DNA of 5,580 nt, taken from positions 1 through 5,580 of the forward strand of contig JAKRSG010000349.1 in assembly GCA_022402405.1 (NCBI GenBank). Reading direction: 5' to 3'. The position numbers and the translations under genes are program-made. The notes beneath the pieces were generated by a model that was not told the origin of the DNA, searched no databases, and worked only from the letters and a program-made list of their open reading frames with translations. How positions within the stretch are numbered: the first letter of the stretch is position 1; the number at the start of each line of letters is the position of its first letter. The stretch is from Bacteroidia bacterium (GTDB taxonomy: Bacteria > Bacteroidota > Bacteroidia > UKL13-3). Below, piece by piece: positions 1-5,580 of this stretch.

Positions 1-51
1 TTAAAAGTTGATGTGAGAGATTTAATTAACTCAACTAAAACGACAAAGTAA
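1..51 (+). CDS. C-terminal end of an upstream gene (partial)
   Basis: Reading in frame from base 1 gives the 16 residues LKVDVRDLINSTKTTK followed by TAA at 49-51. The other two forward frames hit stops almost at once, so this is the only reading that stays open. The stop lies 2 bases before the ATG of the nuclease-methyltransferase gene, matching the tight spacing elsewhere in the cluster, so this gene is probably the preceding member of the same operon. The ending (a short 'VDVRDLI' strand-helix and a basic tail) vaguely recalls the end of small excisionase-like helix-turn-helix proteins that often precede restriction-modification genes. That is a weak guess; 16 residues cannot identify the family. 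Confidence 0.6.
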   Translation, partial: LKVDVRDLINSTKTTK

Positions 52-53
52 TT

Positions 54-2327
54 ATGCAAGTAGAAATCAAAAACAATAAAATAAGAGTGCCTTTAAAAGG
101 CAAAGACGAATGGTTAGTTCTTAAACCCGAAGAACAAGTTCGACAAGAATACATTTGCAGACTTGTAAATAATTACGGCTTTGACTTAGAGCAAATGGCT
201 CAAGAAATCCAAGTAAGCAATTCGCAACGTGGACAAGGCAGAGCAATGGCTGACATTGTAATTTGGAAAAATGTAAAAGACAAAAGAGAAAATAACAGTC
301 CTATAATAGTTGTAGAATGCAAAGCCGAACACATTACTGTTAGAGAAGAAGATTATTTTCAAGGTTACAATTACGCATCTTGGGCAGGTGCTGACTTTTT
401 CGTAACGACCAACTTAAAAGAAACAAGAATTTTTAAAGTTGTAAAAGGTAAAATCCCAAAGAAACTTGAAGAAGTTGTAAATATTCCTGATGCTAAAACA
501 GTTAATGACGAGAAGAAAATTAACGAGTTATTAAAACAAACAAAAGCATTTACAAGAGACGAATTTTCAAAACTGCTTTTCAAGTGCCACAACATCATTC
601 GTAACAACGACAAGCTTTCACCAGAAGCAGCATTTGACGAAATAAGCAAAATCCTTTTCATTAAAATTCGTTACGAAAGAAGTAATTCAGAAAACCAAAT
701 TTTCTCAAAGGATGCTTTCAAGAATGATAAAGCTAGTTATGAGAAATACAAACCCAAAGACGGCAAAGACTTCTATCAATTTTTGTTTGAGCAAACAAAA
801 GAAGATTTCAAAGATGATGACCTTTTTGAGCAGACAGAAATTATCAGAGTAAGAGAAAATAGTTTTGAAGCAATCGTTGAAGAATTGCAGATTTACAATC
901 TTTCCACAACATCTGACGATGTAAAAGGTATTGCCTTTGAGCAATTCCTTGGTAAAACATTTAGAGGAGAATTAGGGCAATTTTTTACACCTCGAACAAT
1001 CGTAGACTTTATTGTAGATGTCTTAGACCCACAAGAAAGCGAAATAATTTGCGACCCTTGTTGCGGTAGCGGTGGATTTTTAATTAAGGCTTTTGAATAT
1101 GTAAGAGCAAAAATTGAAAACGAAATCCATTTGGCGAAAGAAAAAATTAAGTTGGAATATTATGATGCAGCGTATGAAAAACTAAGCGATAAAAAGAAAG
1201 CCGAAATTGACGAAACGGTAAATGATTTGTTTTCTAAACTTAATGCTGAACTGGACATCAACAACCCAAAGAGCAGAATTAGAGAATTAAGTTATGACTG
1301 CATTTTTGGAACAGACGCCAACCCAAGAATGAGCCGAACTGCAAAAATGAATATGATTATGCACGGTGACGGACACGGTGGAGTTCATCACAATGATGGG
1401 CTTTTAAATGTAAATGGAATTTTTGAAAATCGTTTTGATATTATCCTCACCAATCCACCTTTTGGAAGCAGGGTTGAGAAATCATTGAAAATTACAGAAG
1501 CCGACAAATACACAGACATTGAAAGAATTAAAAAATACCGTAAAAGATACGGAAGTGATTACGATGAAGCATTAAAACAAGTAAACGACAATATTGATAA
1601 ACCATTATTGGATTTATACGAAACTGGCAGTATGAGTTCACTTACAGAAGTGTTGTTTATAGAACGCTGTTTGAACTTGTTGAAGCCAGGCGGAAGAATG
1701 GGCATTGTATTACCAGAAGGTGTTTTGAATAATACCAACTTACAAAAGATTAGAGAATATGTAGAGAGCAGAGCCAAAATTTTGCTTATCACATCAATTC
1801 CTCAAGATGTTTTTATCGCAAGTGGTGCAACCGTAAAGCCTAGCTTGCTATTCTTCAAAAAATTCACAGAAGAGGAAGCGAAAAAATGGAAATCAGTTTC
1901 TGCAAAAGCAGAAAAAGATATTACGAAAAAATACGAACCTAAAACAAAACCAATTCTTGTTAAACTTGAATTGAAAGGTAAAGAAGCTCCGAACAATGAA
2001 GAGAAAAAGAAATTAAGGACAGAATTAAAGCAAATTGAAGATACAATTCTATTTGAAATTAAAGCCCAAATCAAAAAAGAATTCAACTATCAAATTCCGA
2101 TTGCAGAGGTTGAAAAGGCTGGAATAAGCAGTACAGGTTCGCAAATAGAAAATGAGTTAGAGCCTTTGGCTAAAGAGTTTAAAACATATCGTGAAAAGAA
2201 CAAACTTTGGACGACTTACATAAAAGAAATCAACTACCAAATTGCAAACGAAGAAATTGGAAGAGTAAGAATAGTTGATGGTGTAGTTTCTGAACCCGAA
2301 GTGTTTTACAATAAATCTAAGTATTAA
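54..2327 (+). CDS. hsdM: Fused HsdR-type nuclease domain and N6-adenine DNA methyltransferase (restriction-modification subunit)
   Basis: This 757-residue protein should methylate adenine N6 in DNA using S-adenosylmethionine and also cut DNA, directed by the HsdS encoded next. Residues about 20-145 look like the HsdR N-terminal nuclease domain: a PEEQVR start, D67 in RAMADIVIW, E88-x-K90 in IIVVECKAE (a PD-(D/E)xK arrangement), then Q103-x3-Y107, the QxxxY motif of type I nucleases. Residues about 155-300 resemble the helical HsdM N-terminal region (NDKLSPEAAFDEISKILF). The methyltransferase follows: GQFFTPR at 308-314, SAM motif I DPCCGSGGF at 334-342, catalytic motif IV NPPF at 467-470, and the HsdM-like ASGATVKPSLLFF near residue 590. 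The last 150 or so residues are charged and helical. A classical HsdM is about 500 residues and has no nuclease domain. No DEAD-box translocase is present. The fusion plus separate HsdS recalls BcgI-type type IIB enzymes; a type I-like system with R elsewhere is the alternative. The start is 2 bases after the previous stop, with no Shine-Dalgarno sequence. Confidence 0.92.
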   Translation: MQVEIKNNKIRVPLKGKDEWLVLKPEEQVRQEYICRLVNNYGFDLEQMAQEIQVSNSQRGQGRAMADIVIWKNVKDKRENNSPIIVVECKAEHITVREEDYFQGYNYASWAGADFFVTTNLKETRIFKVVKGKIPKKLEEVVNIPDAKTVNDEKKINELLKQTKAFTRDEFSKLLFKCHNIIRNNDKLSPEAAFDEISKILFIKIRYERSNSENQIFSKDAFKNDKASYEKYKPKDGKDFYQFLFEQTKEDFKDDDLFEQTEIIRVRENSFEAIVEELQIYNLSTTSDDVKGIAFEQFLGKTFRGELGQFFTPRTIVDFIVDVLDPQESEIICDPCCGSGGFLIKAFEYVRAKIENEIHLAKEKIKLEYYDAAYEKLSDKKKAEIDETVNDLFSKLNAELDINNPKSRIRELSYDCIFGTDANPRMSRTAKMNMIMHGDGHGGVHHNDGLLNVNGIFENRFDIILTNPPFGSRVEKSLKITEADKYTDIERIKKYRKRYGSDYDEALKQVNDNIDKPLLDLYETGSMSSLTEVLFIERCLNLLKPGGRMGIVLPEGVLNNTNLQKIREYVESRAKILLITSIPQDVFIASGATVKPSLLFFKKFTEEEAKKWKSVSAKAEKDITKKYEPKTKPILVKLELKGKEAPNNEEKKKLRTELKQIEDTILFEIKAQIKKEFNYQIPIAEVEKAGISSTGSQIENELEPLAKEFKTYREKNKLWTTYIKEINYQIANEEIGRVRIVDGVVSEPEVFYNKSKY

Positions 2328-2329
2328 TG
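2325..2329 (+). other. TAATG stop-start overlap joining hsdM and hsdS
   Basis: The stop TAA (2325-2327) of the methyltransferase shares its last A with the ATG (2327-2329) of hsdS. No Shine-Dalgarno-like sequence precedes the ATG (leader AAATCTAAGTAT). This supports termination-reinitiation coupling, which would keep the two interacting subunits in proportion. The coupling is inferred; the overlap is read directly. Confidence 0.85.
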
Positions 2330-3679
2330 CAAGCGACAGCAAATACATACTTAAAATACATTGACCTAATTCTATTGGAGAATTGGAGTGTGCAAGGCTT
2401 GCTTGATGCTAAATTTAATTACTCAAACAAATATGAGCAAGCCAAAATTGGAGATTTTCTAATTAAGAGCAGAAATATTGTCAATATTGAAGATGATAAA
2501 GAGTATAATCGTGTTACTGTTAAAATCAACAACAATGGAGTTATCCTTAGAGACACTGAAAAAGGCGTAAACATTGGCACTAAGAAACAATATCGTGCAA
2601 ATGCAGGTCAGTTCATTATTTCAAAAATTGATGCGAGAAATGGAGCATTCGGCATTATTCCTAGTGAATTAGATAATGCTATTGTAACGAATGACTTTCC
2701 TCTGTTTGATGTAAACACAAAAAAGATTAATCCTCAATTCTTGTTATTGATTACTACAACCAAAGTGTTTATCAAATTTGCTCAAAGTTGCAGTAGCGGT
2801 ACAACTAACAGGCAGCGAATGGATATTGATATGTTCTTAAATCAAAAAATTCCATTACCAAAATTAGAAGAACAAGATAAAATCGTAAATAACTTTTTAG
2901 ACAAGATAAACAATGCGGAAGCCTTAAAAAGGAATGCAGAAGATTTAGAAAATAAAATCGAATTGTATTTTTTAAGCGAATTAGGAATTAGCATTAATAA
3001 CAAAAAACAAAGAGTAAAAAGCATAGGATTACAATTTGTGGATTATTCCAATCTCGTGAAATGGGGTTTAGATTTTATAGGGTTAAAAAACAACGATAAT
3101 AGAATTTATAAGGATGTTTCTATAAATGAATTATGCAAAATAAGTAGTGGAGGTACACCATCCAGAAGCAGAAAGGAATACTATGAAGGAGGTAATATTC
3201 CTTGGATTAAAACAGGTGAATTGAATAATGAAATATTATTCGATACAGAAGAGAAAATCACAGAAGAAGCATTGAAAAATAGCAGTGCAAAACTGTATAA
3301 AAAAGGAAGTATTATTATTGCGATGTACGGTGCGACAATTGGAAAAACTGCAAAACTAGGTGTTGAAGCCTCGACCAACCAAGCGTGTGCGGTTTTATTT
3401 GATATTGATAATTCAATGGTTATAACGGACTATTTGTGGGAATATCTTCAAATACAAACAGATAATTTAAAAAAACTAGCTTATGGTAGTGCTCAACCAA
3501 ATTTGAACGCAGGCATAATTTCTAATTACCCAATTCCAATTCCTAGTATTGAAAAACAAAAAGAGATATTGGACAAAATTATTTCAATAAAAAAAGAAGT
3601 TAAAACTTTAAATGAAAAATCTGTCGAACTTAAAAAGGAAGCAGAAATTCAATTTGAAAAAGCAATATTTAATTCATAA
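2327..3679 (+). CDS. hsdS: Restriction-modification specificity subunit HsdS with two target-recognition domains
   Basis: This 450-residue DNA-binding subunit should recognise a bipartite sequence and position the methyltransferase-nuclease subunit. It has two similar halves. The first has a recognition domain at about 38-180, ending in SSGTTNRQRMD and then IPLPKLEEQDKIV, followed by a spacer helix at about 180-217. The second has a recognition domain at about 262-405, with the classic signatures SSGGTPSR (273-280), IPWIKTGEL (291-299) and AMYGATIGKTA (332-342), ending in PIPIPSIEKQKEIL and a helix at about 408-446. A tryptophan-containing lead-in also recurs (ENWSVQGLL at 18-26, VKWGLDFIG at 244-252), so the repeat unit is about 227 residues. 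Length and layout are normal for a full two-domain HsdS. The start is fixed by the overlap with the methyltransferase stop. The next gene starts 2 bases after its stop. The actual target sequence cannot be predicted from the protein. Confidence 0.95.
   Translation: MQATANTYLKYIDLILLENWSVQGLLDAKFNYSNKYEQAKIGDFLIKSRNIVNIEDDKEYNRVTVKINNNGVILRDTEKGVNIGTKKQYRANAGQFIISKIDARNGAFGIIPSELDNAIVTNDFPLFDVNTKKINPQFLLLITTTKVFIKFAQSCSSGTTNRQRMDIDMFLNQKIPLPKLEEQDKIVNNFLDKINNAEALKRNAEDLENKIELYFLSELGISINNKKQRVKSIGLQFVDYSNLVKWGLDFIGLKNNDNRIYKDVSINELCKISSGGTPSRSRKEYYEGGNIPWIKTGELNNEILFDTEEKITEEALKNSSAKLYKKGSIIIAMYGATIGKTAKLGVEASTNQACAVLFDIDNSMVITDYLWEYLQIQTDNLKKLAYGSAQPNLNAGIISNYPIPIPSIEKQKEILDKIISIKKEVKTLNEKSVELKKEAEIQFEKAIFNS
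2840..2971 (+). repeat. hsdS: First HsdS conserved spacer region (protein-level repeat, copy 1)
   Basis: This codes for residues 172-215 of HsdS: an IPLPKLEEQDKIV segment followed by a charged helix. The same pattern recurs 228 residues later in the second half. The match is clear in protein and weak in DNA, so it reflects an old internal duplication. Such regions separate the two recognition domains and contact the methyltransferase subunit in known HsdS structures. Confidence 0.75.
3524..3655 (+). repeat. hsdS: Second HsdS conserved spacer region (protein-level repeat, copy 2)
   Basis: This codes for residues 400-443 of HsdS: PIPIPSIEKQKEIL followed by a Lys/Glu-rich helix with a leucine-type spacing. 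It pairs with the copy at residues 172-215, aligned without gaps across the I-P-x-P and E-x-Q positions. In HsdS proteins the two long helices usually pack against each other antiparallel and set the spacing between the two half-sites. Confidence 0.75.
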
Positions 3680-3681
3680 AA

Positions 3682-5178
3682 ATGCAAATCAATTCACTTT
3701 ATATAAACAACTATAAGCTACTGAAAGACTTTACTATTCATTTTAGTAAAGATGTTTCAATTCTTATTGGTATCAACGGTTCAGGAAAGTCAAGTATATT
3801 AGAATGTGTCGCACAAATATTTAGCGATGCTTATCTTCAAGAGAAATCAAAATTTGGGTTTAAACTTGAATATGAATTACGCTTAGAAGAAATCATTGAG
3901 CAAACAGCGACAACAAGTGAATTTAAGACTGACTACATTAAAGTTGAAATCTCCGCTGAAAAGAAAGATGAAAAACTACTTTACAAAGTTTATACTGGAA
4001 ATGATATTTTAGAAAAAGAAACTGACATTGAGAAAAAGTTTGGAAGCCTTGAAAAAATATTTCCAAGCAATATTGTAATCTATTACAGTGGTTTGGCAGA
4101 CATAATGAAGAAAATATGCCAGCCTCACGATGAAAAGTTATCAGTTAATTTCAGAAAAGGAAATACAAGTTTACATCGTCCTTTCTTTTACTTTGAACCG
4201 CCTTTGTTTAATCTAATTTTGATAACCCTACTTTCTTATGAGTATGGGGATATTCCACAATTCCTTTCGGATAGAGCAAAAATAAAAGGTGTTCAAAGTA
4301 TTCAAATTAATCTCAAAAAACCTAGTTGGGGCAAAGGAAAAATAAATGAGTGGTGGGGAGCAAAAGGAGAAGTAAAAACATTCCTTGATTACCTTGATAG
4401 CATTGGCTCTCCTTTGATAATTGAAGAAGGAAGTACATCAAAATCAAACGGAAATGTAGTAATAGAGGCTTGGCAAAACGAAGCGTTAATCATTACTATT
4501 ATTGGCCAAGAAAAACTATTTGAAATAAGAGAACATTTTGTTGAGGAAAGAACATTATTTAAAATTTTAAATACATTGTTAATTGATGGCTTTCAGCCAG
4601 AAGTAAAGTTTTCATTTATTCAAGAGGATAATTCAGGTCAACATTCATTCAATGTTTTAAGTGAAGGCGAGCAGCAAGCCATTATTATTAGAGGGCTTAT
4701 CGAATTAGTAAACAATGAAAATACTTTGTTCCTTTTTGATGAACCTGATACTTATTTACATCCATCTTGGCAAAGAAATTTCATTGAAAGCATTAACGAT
4801 TTGTCAAAAAATGCTGAATATAACAATAGTCAGTTTTTAATTACGACCCATTCCCCACAACTTTTAAGTAATGCCGACCCAACAAACTGTGATGTGCAAA
4901 TAATGGAAGATGGAGAAATTGTAAAAGTTACTCCGAAATATTACGGCAGAGACATTAGCACTATCCTTTATGAAATGATGGGTGTAGAAAGACGAAATAA
5001 AAAAGTTGCTAAATTATTAAGCGTTTTATTTAACACTATTGAAGAAGAAGATTTAGAAAACTCCAAAATAGAATATGGCAAGCTAATAGAAATTTTAGGC
5101 GAAGACGACCCTGCAATGGTTAGAGCAAAATCGCAATTAGATTATTTACAAGAAGAGCAAAATGAAGCAAATAGTTAA
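3682..5178 (+). CDS. ptuA: PtuA-like AAA ATPase (Septu-type defence ATPase, RecF/OLD-like)
   Basis: This 498-residue ATPase has an ABC/RecF-type head split by a long middle region. The start MQINSLYINNYKLLKDF is the usual first strand of this fold. Walker A is GINGSGKSS (G30-S38, with K36). The ABC-type signature is LSEGEQQ (326-332). Walker B is LFLFDEPDTYLHP, with D353 and the likely catalytic E354. The H-loop is TTHSPQLL with H390. After the head comes YYGRDISTILYEMMGVERR (about 420-438) and an acidic helical tail, an ending typical of ATPases paired with TIGR02646-type HNH proteins, including PtuA of Septu and of retron Ec78. No TOPRIM domain is seen, so it is not a full OLD nuclease. In Septu the ATPase assembles with PtuB and is thought to regulate it through nucleotide binding; that role is inferred here from the partner gene. 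It begins 2 bases after hsdS with no Shine-Dalgarno sequence and overlaps ptuB by 17 bases. A generic AAA_21 ATPase is the fallback call. Confidence 0.87.
   Translation: MQINSLYINNYKLLKDFTIHFSKDVSILIGINGSGKSSILECVAQIFSDAYLQEKSKFGFKLEYELRLEEIIEQTATTSEFKTDYIKVEISAEKKDEKLLYKVYTGNDILEKETDIEKKFGSLEKIFPSNIVIYYSGLADIMKKICQPHDEKLSVNFRKGNTSLHRPFFYFEPPLFNLILITLLSYEYGDIPQFLSDRAKIKGVQSIQINLKKPSWGKGKINEWWGAKGEVKTFLDYLDSIGSPLIIEEGSTSKSNGNVVIEAWQNEALIITIIGQEKLFEIREHFVEERTLFKILNTLLIDGFQPEVKFSFIQEDNSGQHSFNVLSEGEQQAIIIRGLIELVNNENTLFLFDEPDTYLHPSWQRNFIESINDLSKNAEYNNSQFLITTHSPQLLSNADPTNCDVQIMEDGEIVKVTPKYYGRDISTILYEMMGVERRNKKVAKLLSVLFNTIEEEDLENSKIEYGKLIEILGEDDPAMVRAKSQLDYLQEEQNEANS
5162..5178 (+). other. 17-base overlap of the ptuA end and the ptuB start
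   Basis: The ptuB ATG (5162-5164) lies inside the last codons of ptuA, in a different frame, and the ptuA TAA is at 5176-5178. The purine run AGAAGAG (5151-5157), ending four bases before the ATG, may act as a weak ribosome binding site. It is the only start in the window with such a sequence. The overlap suggests coupled translation of two partner proteins. Confidence 0.75.
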
Positions 5179-5580
5179 AAACGCAGAGCCAAATTCGTTG
5201 CTTCATCACAGAGCTAGTCAATTTGCAAATTTTGATAATATTCCGTTGGCGACAAAAGAAGAATTACGACAAAGTTTATTATCCGAACAAGGACACATTT
5301 GTTGCTATTGTATGAAACGAATTCCCGAACATACATCACCGTATATGAAAGTAGAACATTACAAGTGCCAAGACAATTTTGGTGCATTACAATTGACTTA
5401 CACAAATTTATTTGGTGCTTGTACTGGTAACGAGGGACAACCTAAGATAAAACAAACCTGTGATACAAAAAAGGGTAATTCAGAATTGACAATCAGTCCA
5501 ACTTCAACCCTTCCAATTTGTGAAACACTTTTTAAATATAATGCAGAAGGAGAAATAAGCTCAATCACAGAGATCGGAAG
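5162..5580 (+). CDS. ptuB: PtuB-like HNH endonuclease, TIGR02646-type (3' end missing)
   Basis: The first 139 residues are present and the frame is still open at the window edge. MKQIVKNAEPNSLLHHRA is the usual N-terminus of TIGR02646/PtuB proteins, which supports this ATG despite its overlap with ptuA. The HNH region is mostly present. A likely zinc pair lies in HICCYC (C47 or C48 with C50). VEHYKC holds the expected catalytic His H66 next to E65. YTNLFGACTGN (80-90) carries the conserved Asn N82 and Cys C87. TCDTKKGN (99-106) matches the CD-x-x-K-G block of the family, with C100 as a further possible metal ligand. The PtuB role is cutting DNA or RNA when released or activated by the PtuA ATPase. 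Full members are usually a little over 200 residues, so about one third is probably missing. The last residues (E137-G139) are coded by bases matching a sequencing adapter and may not be real. Confidence 0.88.
   Translation, partial: MKQIVKNAEPNSLLHHRASQFANFDNIPLATKEELRQSLLSEQGHICCYCMKRIPEHTSPYMKVEHYKCQDNFGALQLTYTNLFGACTGNEGQPKIKQTCDTKKGNSELTISPTSTLPICETLFKYNAEGEISSITEIG
5571..5580. other. Possible Illumina adapter remnant at the right edge
   Basis: The final ten bases, AGATCGGAAG, are identical to the first ten bases of the standard Illumina TruSeq adapter and sit exactly at the end of the sequence. A chance match of 10 bases at this one position is about one in a million. The frame does stay open through them, so a natural origin is not excluded. 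Confidence 0.6.

Noticed and set aside
371..661. Reverse-strand open frame of 96 codons within the methyltransferase gene
   Set aside because: It lies opposite the nuclease domain coding region, has a low-complexity Ser/Leu/Phe composition typical of antisense readings of Lys/Glu-rich genes, and has no recognisable motif.
1802..2086. Reverse-strand open frame of 94 codons, looking hydrophobic like a membrane protein
   Set aside because: The Phe/Leu/Ser content is the complement of AAA- and GAA-rich codons on the coding strand. The forward frame here encodes conserved HsdM sequence.
2327..3679. Phase-variable HsdS locus
   Set aside because: I saw no simple sequence repeat tract, inverted repeats, recombinase gene or second silent hsdS in the window. 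The internal halves match only at protein level.
3655..3690. Terminator or retron non-coding RNA between hsdS and ptuA
   Set aside because: Only two bases separate the stop and start codons, and no GC-rich hairpin with a T run is visible at the junction.
3682..5178. OLD-family nuclease or Gabija GajA
   Set aside because: The ATPase head fits, but no TOPRIM motifs follow the H-loop and the protein ends about 100 residues after it. The partner is an HNH protein, not a UvrD-like helicase.
5214..5405. Reverse-strand open frame of 63 codons near the right edge
   Set aside because: It is antisense to the conserved HNH motifs of ptuB, which explain the region fully.

Overview
The window is part of a single forward-strand defence operon, probably from a member of the Bacteroidota. 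The evidence for that assignment is indirect: the DNA is AT-rich, the proteins are rich in Lys, Asn, Ile and Glu, start codons lack clear Shine-Dalgarno sequences (AT-rich leaders instead), and the genes are packed with overlaps or 2-base gaps. No RNA gene, CRISPR array, insertion sequence or integrase is visible, and there is no intergenic stretch longer than 2 bases.

Layout. Positions 1-51 hold the last 16 codons of an upstream gene. Two bases later comes a 757-residue fusion (54-2327) of an HsdR-type PD-(D/E)xK nuclease domain with an HsdM-type adenine N6-methyltransferase. Its stop overlaps by one base the start of hsdS (2327-3679), a specificity subunit with two target-recognition halves. 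Two bases further on is a RecF/OLD-like AAA ATPase of the PtuA kind (3682-5178). A PtuB-type (TIGR02646-like) HNH endonuclease overlaps its end by 17 bases (5162 to window edge, incomplete).

How they may work together. Genes 2 and 3 form a restriction-modification module in which one polypeptide carries both cleavage and methylation domains, and HsdS supplies DNA specificity. No SF2 translocase is visible, so it resembles BcgI-type (type IIB) systems more than a classical three-subunit type I system. Genes 4 and 5 form a Septu-like PtuAB module, in which an ATPase is thought to control an HNH nuclease. Their tight linkage suggests they are transcribed together, as either a stacked two-layer defence or one composite system; the sequence cannot tell which.

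The last 10 bases are identical to the start of the common Illumina adapter, so the right edge may be an assembly artefact and the final two or three residues of the HNH protein should be treated with caution.
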